Shown here: positions 1-10,991 of the stretch, in pieces
How the letters are laid out: every line of letters starts with the position of its first letter
Position numbering within the stretch: position 1 is the first letter of the stretch
Source of the DNA: Hevea brasiliensis
Lineage: Eukaryota; Streptophyta; Magnoliopsida; Malpighiales; Euphorbiaceae
Length of the DNA stretch: 64,000 bases
Direction of reading: 5' to 3'
Assembly: GCF_030052815.1 (NCBI RefSeq)
Contig: NC_079503.1
Location: forward strand, 53,858,735 to 53,922,734
Translations under genes and position numbers: made by a program
Notes under the pieces: model-generated
The model's input: only the letters and a program-made list of their open reading frames with translations
Databases searched by the model: none
What the model was told of the DNA's origin: nothing

Positions 1-1613
1 TTGATTAGGTTGTAGTTACAATTTGGGTTTTTATTCTCCATGAAGGTTGTTCTAATATGTCTAAGCTTTCCATGGATTCAAGAATCAGGTCATTTGGACC
101 TCTCTACATGAAGTTATGGCTATTTGAACAATCACTGTTCATATGGTCATTTTTCCAAGTCCAGATTTTGGTTACCCAGATTCAAGCCAAATATAGGTCT
201 CTTTAGGTTAGTTTTTTTAGTAGGGTCTCTTCATGAAAAATGTGGCATTATGTCCCTAGTTTCACCTCCAATTAGCCTTATACTGATTGAAGTTACACAA
301 TTCAACTTATGGCTGCCCAAACCCATTGGACTCAAAGTCCAGAATTTCCAGCAAAAGGGCAGCACCTCCCATTAATGATTCAATGCCACAACCAATTTCA
401 TTTTATGGAAAACCCATATCAAATGGTCACTAATTGACCACTAGAATACCAATCCATCAACAATTTGGCAAAACCCTAATTTTGCCTTAAACCCTAATTC
501 CCAAAGTTTCAATTTAACACCACACCTAGAAATTAATGTTTTAATCCTTATATTCTCATCAAAGGCAACCAATAAACAACTTTAATTTAATTCAAAACTC
601 ATCACACACTTCCCTACTCATGGCTGCAAAAAATCATGGGTGCCCTAAACATGTTTATTTTGTTTCAAATTCAATAAATTCTAACTCAATTAAAAGTCCT
701 AACCATGAATATAGAGAGAAAGGAGTAAGAGTTGACACTAACCTTGAATGGAGTTACTTCTAGGCTTGCTAAACTTCCATTTTTCTACTTCTTTTTACTA
801 CCTAATGCTTGCTCAAGGTGCAAGGTCAAATTTTTGTGAAGGGGAGAAGGGATTTTATGGTGAAATTGGGTAGGAATTGAAGCTTGCTTGGAATATCAAT
901 GGTGGAGGCCTTCAATGGAGTTTCGACCACTTGGAGAAACGGAAGAAGAAGCTGATTTTTTGTGTAATTATTTCCCTCTTTTGGCTTTTATACTTAGGTT
1001 TGTCTAATGGTGATTGGCTAGAAAATTTTTAATTACATCATCTGTTATCATGCTTATGTAATAATTACCTTTTTAAATTTCATTTGTTTTATTTTCTTTC
1101 TTTTCTCATTTCTATTTCTATTTAAATATTTATCAATATTTATTTATATTTTATGACATAAATCTCACTTACTTAAATGGACAAGTTGGTCAAAAATTAT
1201 CTCTAAAAGTGAAATGACCAAAATGCCCTTCATTATGCTTACTGAGCTAAAATTGTCTATACCGATTTATATAATTTTTCTTGTATTTTCTTAGCAATAT
1301 ATTGTCATCTAAACCTCAATAATCCTTCTCTTAAGTCTCAAAAATTATTTCACAGGGTTCTCCACGGGTCTAGGGTTGCTAACTATCTTCACAGTAGTTT
1401 CCCGTTAAGGTTACCTATCGCCCTAGCTTCGGCTCATTTAACCTCTTGCATTCCATTTTCTAATATTTTTTATTAATTTTTCTTGTCATTATTTAGGTTA
1501 TTTATGACTCCTTACTCTAATTTAAATATAGTTCCAGACATTCTGGCTGTCCAGACAGACATTAGTCATCAAAACAGTAGAATGTATGGACTATCTAAAG
1601 TGAGGGTGTTACA
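1..1613 (-). mobile_element. Reverse gypsy LTR, truncated by window edge
   Basis: The right end is ...GGGTGTTACA, the reverse complement of the TGTAACACCC start shared by the Tekay/Del-like LTRs in this window. The last 100 bases keep the 'ctgtccagacagacattag' region seen at the same place in the other LTRs. The interior is closest to the LTR of element O (compare 60-140 with 9600-9680). No polypurine tract or pol sequence follows on the right: the next base belongs to an exon of the WD40 pseudogene. It is therefore a solo LTR or the end of an element whose body lies off the left edge. The five bases after it (AGGTA) are the candidate target duplication. Confidence 0.8.
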
Positions 1614-3114
1614 AGGTACTTCATCTTGCCTTAAATTAGCATAAGGTTTCTTCACTAAAGAAAGCTTATAGAAGTGGTCTGAGTTCCTTGATTGTAAGTT
1701 CAAGTACCCTATCAAATAAAGGAAAGACAACATTAGATTAAGAATAGCAAATGTTCAATAATAATCTTAAACTTAATGAGGTAACATTACAGCCATTTGA
1801 TTAATGTAGTATATCACTGGAACCATCATTCAAAAAGCTTAATTATATAACAAGAACCAAAAAAAAAAAAAAAAAGTTTAGTGGAGAAAAGAAAAAAAAA
1901 AAATTGATATATCAATTATTCTGGTCTATCTCATTAGATTTTAGCTTATGAAAGAAGGATATTACATGCTAGAACCCAGCAAATAGCTAGGTAAAGCAGA
2001 CATGAAGAAAATCAACATTGTGAATTGTGATATATTTTCTTCTAACGTCTTTAAGAAACATAATACATGGATGTTTATGATGGGTTTTTCCATCATAATT
2101 AACAATTGTGTGTAAATGATGGATTTTCCACAGTAGAGAATTAATATTTCACATGGTTTTTGAAGCACTCATTTTTCTAAATGATATTATATTCAACAAA
2201 AACAACTTGCCATGTACATCTCACAAAATTTTACTAGAAAAATGATCAAAATATTTTCATCAAATAAAATCAAATTTTGAATGTAGGTCTCCAGATTAAG
2301 CCAATAATTCTTTATCGCCTATTTCATATAACATTAGCAAATGCATCTAAGAAGCTACGATGTTCATGGCTTAACAATGTTTACATAAAATAATTAAACG
2401 TTCAATCATTAAATTAATATATTTGATTCTAATAGTTTAAACATTCAAAAGATAAATAATGAAACATCCTATAAGTAACTCATTTGCCAAGGAAGGTGAA
2501 GACAAAACAATTCAAATACTTAGGCAAACCTCCCTCTTTGATATTGCATAACTTAACAGTTCCATCCTTACCCTAGCTATGCTCATCACAAACAAACAAG
2601 AAGTTCATTAGCTGATCAAACACTTAGATCTTTGAAAAACCTCAAAATATGAAATATATATATAAAAAAAAAACACCTAATAGCTTTGTTAATGCCAATC
2701 ACAGAACTGTTGGCAATAGTTATTATTCTATGAGCTGCACTATGCACCCTTCAATCAAAGCATACATAACAAATTGTTCTTGCCAAATGGAATACTAAGA
2801 GGAGAAAAACTTTGAAAGGAAATTTATAAGCATGATTACAAGAAGATGACATTGTTTGATGCTGAAGTGCATCCCAAATTCACAACTCACCTTCAGTCGA
2901 ACTGCAACATTAATGCTCGAAAACTTTTTTTTCAAATTCATAAATACTTATCCAAAGATTACAAAGAATTAAAAAAATAAAAATCAAATAAAAAATTAAG
3001 CAATTATTACCTAATGAATATAATAGGTTTAAACAAATGGCAACAAACATCTATTATAAAAGCATGATTGCCCCTTAGTACAGTGACAAGATCTTTCAAT
3101 GGCCTCTTGCTCAT
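1614..3114 (-). pseudogene. TAN: WD40 gene pseudogene (TANMEI/EMB2757-DSE1-like), five exons
   Basis: The family is a plant WD-repeat protein related to ASTRA-associated protein 1 and is needed for embryo development. Exon 1 (3114-3011) starts MSKRPLKDLVTVLRG. Exon 2 (2901-2840) reads STEGEL*IWDALQHQT, with TGA where the family has Arg. Exon 3 (2748-2677) reads HSAAHRIITIANSSVIG. Exon 4 (2576-2520) reads S*GKDGTVKLCNIKEGGLP, with TAG where the family has Gln. Exon 5 (1708-1614) reads LTIK, then after a 2-base loss DHFYKLSLVKKP. Introns of 109, 91, 100 and 811 bases all begin GT and end AG, so this is a duplicated or abandoned gene and not a retrocopy. One base is also missing at the exon 3 acceptor. 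Exon 5 stops exactly at the LTR at 1613; the remaining WD repeats are off the window or lost. The family match is from memory of the conserved N-terminal motif. Confidence 0.8.
1709..2519 (-). other. Intron 4 of the WD40 pseudogene
   Basis: This 811-base AT-rich stretch runs from GTATTTG after exon 4 to the TAG before exon 5. It holds two oligo-A runs near 1858-1904 (T-rich on the gene's strand). I see no coding similarity or mobile element in it. Confidence 0.6.
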
Positions 3115-3175
3115 ATTCTTGCTTATATGCTGCAATGTAAGCTTTAAAAAGAAAATTACAAAAATAGAAAAATAC

Positions 3176-5529
3176 TGTAACAACCCAAGCTATGTGCCAT
3201 TATCAGTGCTAAGGAGTCGAAACCCGTAGCAAGCCTAAAACCTATAAACATACCTTTAACACCTGTACTATCAATACTCAAATATATAACAAACCATTAC
3301 ACCTTAGCCTTTTCATCCATACATAAATGTCTTTAACATAAAAGTGGTTCATAATTTGAACCTTAACATACATAAGCTTTAAAGTGTAATGGTTCAACAT
3401 ATATACTCCTAAAAGGGTTAACATAATCATTCATACTTGAAAAACATTACAAAACTCCAATTTTCTATAATTAACATCATAGTACTATTCATTCACATCT
3501 TGCATATCCATATAATCATTCATCGTGCACAAAAGGAGTGTTAAAGCTACCTCTAAAGCTCTCTCTTTAAAGAACTCTTCTAATCCTACAAACCTGTACC
3601 TGGGGTTAGGGAAAAGGGTGAGCTTACTCAAGCTCAGTGAGTAAAGTAACTAACTTTAATTATATCATTGATTTCATAAATATGCAATGCATCATACAAA
3701 TAGGCTTTCACATCATAAACATTTCATGTCAGATAGACTGGTCATCAGTGACTCTCTAAATCCAATGTGCTCGGCTCAAACAGAGACTCCTCAGAACTTT
3801 CACTTAATATATATATCCAATGTGCCTGGCTCTTATAGAGGCTCCTAAGGACTTTTCGCTTAAAATATGACTTGTGTCATGCACCAAGGGTATCATAAAG
3901 ATCTCCCTTTGTATTTTTATGGATCCATAACATGCATAACATAACATAATCATAACATGGGGGGAGTCAGCTAGTCTTTCATTATCCATCAATGCTCCAA
4001 TAATAATAATGCAATTATGCAACATATTTGTGGTCAAGATACATACATCCTAAATAAATATGACGTGATACTTCAGGATAATCATAAATTGCATTTAAAT
4101 AGTTTCCATTTTATAAGGTTAAAGTTACTTTCCTCTTGTAACCTATCAACTTGCTATCTTGAATGATAACTACTCTTGGATCCTTAACCTTCTGAGTTTC
4201 TCAAGCCCGATCCTATAATATCGGACCCTAGAAAGTTGCACAAGGTTCCAAAACTCTATACACATATTAAACATCTCATTCAAGGCCCTTAGGAATCATG
4301 AAATTAGGTTTTGGAACTTTATAATTAAAGAAGTAAAGTTGGCAGAACCAAGTTCGGCTATCAAAGGCTGCTGAACCTTAGAACATCGAGTGCCCATTTT
4401 GGGCAGTAGCCACTATGACTGCAAAAGTCTAGGACGTCGGTTGCCAAACTTGGAAAATTTGTAGATTTTCCCGAGAAACTGCATGCTTTGGCTACAGAAG
4501 CTATGGTTTATAGTAGCCAAACCTTGAAATTTCTAGAATTCTAAAATAAAAAACCTACAGATTAAAACTCCCCAAAAACCCCAAACTCATTCCAAAGTTC
4601 TAAAACTTAATCCCAACACATATATGCATCTCTAGGGTCTAAAACAACTTGAAATCATGCTTAGTTACCACACAAATTAACTAAAAACTCAAATCTTAGG
4701 TTTCCTAATCCCCATATAACATATATGAGAATTCTCTCAAATCCATCAAGGAAACTAGCCATTTAAGGCCTTTAATACTTAAGCATAACTAATCTGACAA
4801 CAAAACTTACAATTTCAACATAAAATCAAAAAACTCTAACCCTAACATGCATAACCTTCCCAAAACTCATTTTAAACACAACATCACATGAAATAGAAGT
4901 TGTAAAAACCTAATCCCTCATCAACTTTCTTAGATCTTCTACTTATTAAATCAAGAAGGAAAGAATGTTATCTCTTTTCCTAGAGCTTTGAGGTGAGAGA
5001 ATCAAAGCCTCAAAGCTTAAATATATGCTCCCAAACTTTTAAATGGAAGAATCCATCTCCAGATCTTGAAAAACCCAAGGAAATCTCTTCAAAGAGCTCC
5101 TTGTATGCTCCAACAGTTGAAAGAGAGAGAAAAAGAGAAAACCCAAGTGTTTTAGCAGCAAAATGAGCTTTGGACCTTTTTATTCCCTAAAGGTCGAGGG
5201 ACTTTCAACTACTAGAAGCCTTAGTTTTGGCTATCAAAGTCCATTTTGTCCGAGAAGCTTATTTAAACAGGATAAAGGACTTTAACTATCGTAAGTCCCT
5301 CCTTCAGCTGCCAAAGCTCCTTCTGCCAAAAGCACACACTTAAAATCTTTTAGGAAGTAAAACCTTTAAACATTTTCATTCTTAAATACATTTTGAATAC
5401 CTCAAACACACATACATAAATATATTTTCACATCTTACAGCTACTTTCTTATCAGTGAAGTTTTAAATTTTTACTATAATATTTCGTCAATATAGATATT
5501 CCAATGTTGAAAAAATGACGGGTATTACA
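3176..5529 (-). mobile_element. Element N: reverse gypsy LTR (2.35 kb)
   Basis: It starts TGTAACAACCC and ends GGGTATTACA, so in its own sense it runs TGTAATACCC to GGGTTGTTACA. A purine-rich tract in antisense (ttctccccctttttttaaaa, 5530-5549) and antisense integrase sequence follow directly, marking it as the 3' LTR of a reverse element. The LTR sequence differs from the large LTR family seen elsewhere here. The five bases to its left are AATAC; the matching duplication is not in the window. Confidence 0.75.
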
Positions 5530-6532
5530 TTCTCCCCCTTTTTTTAAAACATTAGTTCTCGAATATTAAAATAAAACACATACAAATGTAACATACATAA
5601 CATAACATAACATACCTAAAAAAGGTGGGGATATTGTTGTAACATTAAGTCAAGAGTTTGCCATGTGCACTCATCACTGTTGTGATGATTTCACAACACC
5701 TTGACCATAGGTATCTCCTTGTTCCTCGGCTTCCTACTTGAGTATTTATAATCCGGATAGGTTGTTCAACATAGGAAAGATCTTCTAAAATCTCCATGTG
5801 TGGTTCACTTATAACCTTGTTTAGATCTATACAAACTTCTATAACATAGAAACATGGAACACTGGATGGATTTTTTCCATTTCTGGGGGGAAAGCTAACT
5901 TATAAGATACATTTTTAACCCTTTGCAGCACTTCATATGGTCCAATATATCTCAAAGCTAGTTAGCCTCTCTTTCCAAACTAAATGACACCCTTCATCAA
6001 AGATACCTTTAGAAGCACTATGTCCCCTTCCTAGAAAATCACTTCTCTCTTATGAAGATCTGCATAGCTTTTCTGTCTGCTAGTTACTACTTTTAACCTT
6101 GCCATAATTATGAAAATAGGTTGATTGGTGATTTCTAATAATTTTGTTCTTGTTAATGCTCGTTCACCTACTTCTTCCTAACACACAAGAGACCTATACT
6201 TCCTCCCATATAGAGCTTCATTTGGTGCCATTCAGATGCTAGAGTGATAGTTATTGTTGTATGTGAACTCAACTAGAGGAAGGTACTTTTTCCATGATAT
6301 TCCAAAGTCAAGTACACACATTTCTAACATATCCTCTAGAGGCTGTAAGGTCCTTCTTTACTATCCATCTATCTGAGGATGAAAAGCTCTGCTAAAGTCT
6401 AACCTGGTATCTAACTCATTTTAAAGACAATGCCAAAATCTTGATGTGAACTGCAGTCCTCTATAGGAAACTATTATCACTAGAATGTACACTTGAGCAA
6501 ACTTATCCACAGAATAGTTAGCTCTATATTTG
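5530..6532 (-). pseudogene. Element N integrase C-terminal half and tail, decayed
   Basis: The minus strand aligns segment by segment with the integrase and chromodomain end of element J. The 'cttcatttggtgccattcag' stretch near 6205-6230 matches the J segment coding for the MPPYEAL region. The stretch near 6360-6400 matches J's HPQ(T/I)DGQ region, and 5660-5800 matches the chromodomain tail. All frames are broken by stops. The match ends near 6530, just before the conserved second integrase Asp segment is complete. The rest of N is missing or lies beyond nested insertions. Role in the intact element: strand transfer of the cDNA into the genome. Confidence 0.65.
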
Positions 6533-7720
6533 CTAGTTTTACAACCATCGCAAGTGCACGGATCTCTAACAAGTAATAAAGTGATGAGTAGAGTATCATT
6601 TCCATGAGGACTATGTTGACTAAACTATAGTGATTTTAATTATCTAGATGATCGAATTGTATAGAAATGATAATTAAATCTAAATTAAAAGAAATAAAAT
6701 CTAAATAATTAACTGAACTTGAATATTAATGGACAAAGGCATTCGAGAGCTAGGGGTTCACACTTCAATCAATTATAAAATTAATCTAATTCATTCAATA
6801 ATGGGAGATTATTACTTTGATGGAAATTAATCCTAAGTTATATTAAGTCCTCTCTCAAGGCACTCAAGGTGTATTTTAAGTAACCTAAACCCTACTTTCA
6901 TGGTGATTAAATTAATTAAAACCCTTTAATATCCTTGATTAATTTTGGAACTCCACAAAGGTCATCAGCCTATCTCTAGGTCAGATTTCCTAGGTTCAAA
7001 ATTTTGATTTTCTAATATTAACCTTCACCTTTCAATCTTTCAATTAATATTTGTAATCAATACTAAGTGGGTACTAGCACATAGCATGCATTAAGATCAC
7101 AAGAGATTAAATCAAAGAATAAAATACCCAATGTATTAAATAAAATCAAACCAGATACATAATGAAATTGAGAGTGCTACACCCTAACCCTAGAATAAAG
7201 AGCCTGCTCACCAATGGTGAGTTTTACAATCAAGATTATAGAAAGATAAAGAGAAGACATGAGAAGAAAATAGAGTGAAAGAACCCAGAAGGAGAATTGC
7301 AGCCTTGGACTTTTGGAACTTCAGCTGAAAATCTCTTGTAGCAATCTCACATATCTTGTTTCTCCCTTGCCTCCCTTAAGGTTGATGTGCCTCCTTGAAT
7401 GTAAAAATTGGCTCAATGCAAATTCTCCTCCTCCCTCAATTCTTGACTTGCTATATTTATATCTGGTGTAAAAACCCTAATTTCAGAGTCCTAGAAGCAT
7501 TACGAGTATCCAGGTCGAGTTGGAAGCAAGAAAAGTCGTATCAGAATTATTGTTAGGGGATTTTACACGGGCTGTGTAGTGATACACATCCTGTGTAAAT
7601 TTCTGCCACTTCACTTTTCACATTTTCTTCAATCCAGAGAGTTGTACAGGGTCCAGGAAGTTACACAGGGTAGGTTACAAAGCTCGTGTAATGCTTATGG
7701 CCCTGCATTTTTCACATTTT
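6533..7720. repeat. Unclassified dispersed repeat, probably LTR-derived
   Basis: This segment lies between the broken integrase of element N and the LTR of element O and resembles neither. It begins around a 'cgcaagtgcacggatc' motif followed by 'aagtaataaagtgatgag', which I recall from LTR-type repeats in other plants. It ends with short 'acacaggg/acacgggc' variants near 7565-7700. No coding frame is visible. Its borders are set only by where the neighbours stop. Confidence 0.4.
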
Positions 7721-10700
7721 TGCCAAACCATACCTCTCCGTAAGGCATTACATGATCCCATAACATACCTAATGAATTACCAAATTTTGCCTACCGATAA
7801 TCCATTAAATATACTAGGGATTTTAAACCAATTTCCATTTCTTTTTAAAGTGGTGGGTACTTTTTCACAAATATTAAAAACCTTTAATTAAAGTTAAGTC
7901 ATAAATCAAATTTTTAATTAATTTAAAATCTCTGCAAATTTTACAGAAAATTCAGTAGAGTTTCATCTATAATTTGAGAAAATAGTTCTTCAGAAACCTA
8001 TGAAAAACACTCTCAATATACATTTAAATCCCAAACTCCAATATTTTCATCACAATCCATTCTCAACTTAGCATAATTTCAAGCAATTCATAAAAAAAAA
8101 TATTTTAAAATAAACTAAGTATTTCATTACATAAAATAAGAGGTTTATATTACATCATTTACACAAATCAAAAATAAATTATAAAATTTATTATAAAACT
8201 GCTTAAGTCAAATACACACACATACAGTTACATATACATTAAAATAAAATTTACAAGGGTATAATCTATATACTCCATAAAAATCCAAAATACTGGTCAC
8301 TTCAAGTGGCAAGCAGCCTACTCTGCTGCTTTATCTTCCTCTCTACCTGCGACGGCAATAAAAAGCTATCGCTGAGCCAAAGACTCAGTGGTGCATAACT
8401 TAAAGAAAATAATAATTTACTCAATAATTAATCACAATTTTTCCAAGGTAAATCAATTTGAATATTAATACATGCAGAATCATGCTTTATTTTTAGAGCC
8501 AAAAAATTTCTTAAATAAACCAAATTTCATTCCATGATCACAAAATAATTTTTTGAAAAGTCACACAGCTTAATCATGACTCCAATATCCATTTCATCCC
8601 ACTAGCCAAAGGCTAATGAGGAATACCAAGGCTTGCTAGTACAAATATATGAGTACTCATTTAATTCATCTACAACTGGCACACACCTCAATACTTCAGC
8701 CAGAGAAGGAATACAAAACCAATTTGTCCCACTAAGCAAGCTAGTGAGGAATTCAATCATATAGACGTGACAACTGTGGTTTTAAACTATTTTAACAATT
8801 TTCCAAACCTCAAATTATCCATCAATTCACATTCAAATGATTTCCCAAAATTTGGGCTAATATGCAAAATTAAGGCCATAAATTCATTCCACAACTTTTT
8901 CAATTCAAAATTCTATTCAAAAATCAAAAGAAATTTAGTTGTCATGCACAAACCTCTAATGTGTCTCCTCTTTGCATTGACTCGCTGTTTCCTTATTCTT
9001 CCTAGTTTCTTTTTTTACTGAAACACACAATTTAAAGTGTTTAAATACTCATTCAACTCATTTCTAATAAGTAATTCAATGATTAAATTTGTGTAGACTT
9101 AATCTACCCAATCAAACTTATAAAATTTGAGTCATTTGTAATTGGTATATTTATGGTTACTATTCACCTCACTACTCATTTTAAAATATTGACTTTTTCA
9201 TAATTAATAGGTATGTTTGTTCTAATTACACCCATATACCACATTTTGGATTACAATTGTGATGACATTGATTGCCAATTGAAATTTCAAACTCCCTAAG
9301 TGAAATTCCAAATTTTCAATTTTGGGTCACTTGGTTCTACTATTCCATTGAACCATTTATAGTAGAAATTTGTACAACTTTCCTTCATCAAAGTTGTTCC
9401 TTTATGTCTTAGCTTTAATTCTCTTTTTGAATCACTCTATTTGGAGTTTTGTAGCTTAAGTTATCCATTTTTACTAAGGCTGGCCGAATAGGTCAGATTC
9501 CAAAATTCTGGGCAATGTAAGGTTCTGGCAGTTTTGGTAAGCCAATTTTGGTTAGCAATTTGACTAGGTTATGGTCAAAATTTTGATTTGTATTCTTCAT
9601 GAAAGTTGTTCTAATATGTCTAAGCTTTCCAATGGCATAAAAATCAGGTCATTTGGACCTTTGTACACAATGTTATGACCATTTGAATATGTGTTGTTCA
9701 TATGGTCAGTTTTGTCTAGTGGTAGGATACCTAATTCAGATTTAACCAAAATTTTACACTAACTTATAGTCTGTTTTAAGGCAAGATTTCTACATGAAAA
9801 TTGTTGCTTTGGGTCTTAATTTTCATCTCCAATTGGCCTCACACCAATTGGATTAATAGAATTTCAGTTATGGCTATTTGAGTGGACCAAGGTCGAGCTG
9901 TCCAGAATTAACCATTACACATTCATAATTAAATTTTAGTTTCAATCATTCAATCACACTTCTAAACACACCAATTGACCAATTTAAGCACCAATTATGT
10001 TAGTTGGGCATCAATTCACCAAATCACCAAAATTTTCCCAAATTTCCAATTATCAAGAACCCTGATTATGAAATTGCTACATTTCATAAAATCAAAGTGT
10101 ATAAATCTCATCAACCAACTCATTCAAGCTTATCTACACCTTTAATTCCATTAAAACATCATAAACCCTAATAACCTCATATTGGCCGAATTCCTTACCC
10201 CTTCATTCCAATAAAATTTTCTTCATTGCCTTTATATAAATCAATCAATTTCAACTATATTTCATGCATAGGCTATAAACATGGTAAGACAGTTGGCTTA
10301 CCTTATTCAAGCAAATTTTCCTCTTCTCTAATCTTCAATTTCCTTCTTTCTTTTTGCTCCCAAATGATTTACCAAGGTCTAGGGATAAATTTTAGTGTAG
10401 GAATTTAGGGAATTTATGGAAGAAATTAGAGAAATTCAAGGTTCAAAATCTTAAAAATGGTGGAAGAAAGAAAGTGAGAGAGAGCAAGAGAAAGAGTGAA
10501 CGGCAAAGGGGTGAAGATGACACTATTTTGGCTTTTTAATTTGTAATTATCTCATTTTGTATTTATCTCAAAATTAATTAAATTTTAAACATTTATGATG
10601 TCATGCTTGCATTACTATGATGATGTCATAATTCCTTTTATTAGTTTTTCTTTTCTTTTCTTCCACACAAACCTCTTCATTTGCAATCAATTTTCTGCAA

Positions 10701-10991
10701 TTTTAATTTTTTACATTTTAATGGACATTTAGGCCAAGAGTCACCTCTAAGGGTGAATTGACCAAATTGCCCCTTACCGGTCTGATTCTTTTTTCCAATA
10801 ACACTAGATTGCTTCCTGAGTCCTGATTTAATTATTTGAGCTTGTTCTCAATTCTTTTCTGTGGTTTTCACATTTTCCCTAGCTTCACAATTATCCCTAG
10901 GCCTGGGGCTTCACAGTGTCCCACACTAAATTTGGGTAGTAACTGAGCTCGCTCTCACTTTTCGGTACGGTCACCCATCACTGTGACCTTG
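7721..10991 (-). mobile_element. Element O 3' LTR, first part (reverse)
   Basis: It starts TGCCAAACCATACC, a decayed form of the TGTCACACC end of the J LTR. It then follows the J LTR order: 'cattacatgatccca', the AT-rich block, the 'aaaagctatcgctgag' block near 8360, the CCAATTGG palindrome near 9830, and the 'cggtcacccatc' block at 10970. It is interrupted at 10991 by element A and resumes at 24485. The joined LTR is about 3.45 kb. Confidence 0.8.
10987..10991 (+). repeat. Target site duplication of element A, left
   Basis: CCTTG lies immediately before the TGTAACACC start of element A and is repeated exactly at 24480-24484 after its TGTGACA end. Confidence 0.9.

Noticed and set aside
2500..3114. 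WD40 remnant as a processed (retro-) pseudogene
   Set aside because: Introns with GT-AG ends are retained between all exons, so it did not come from mRNA.
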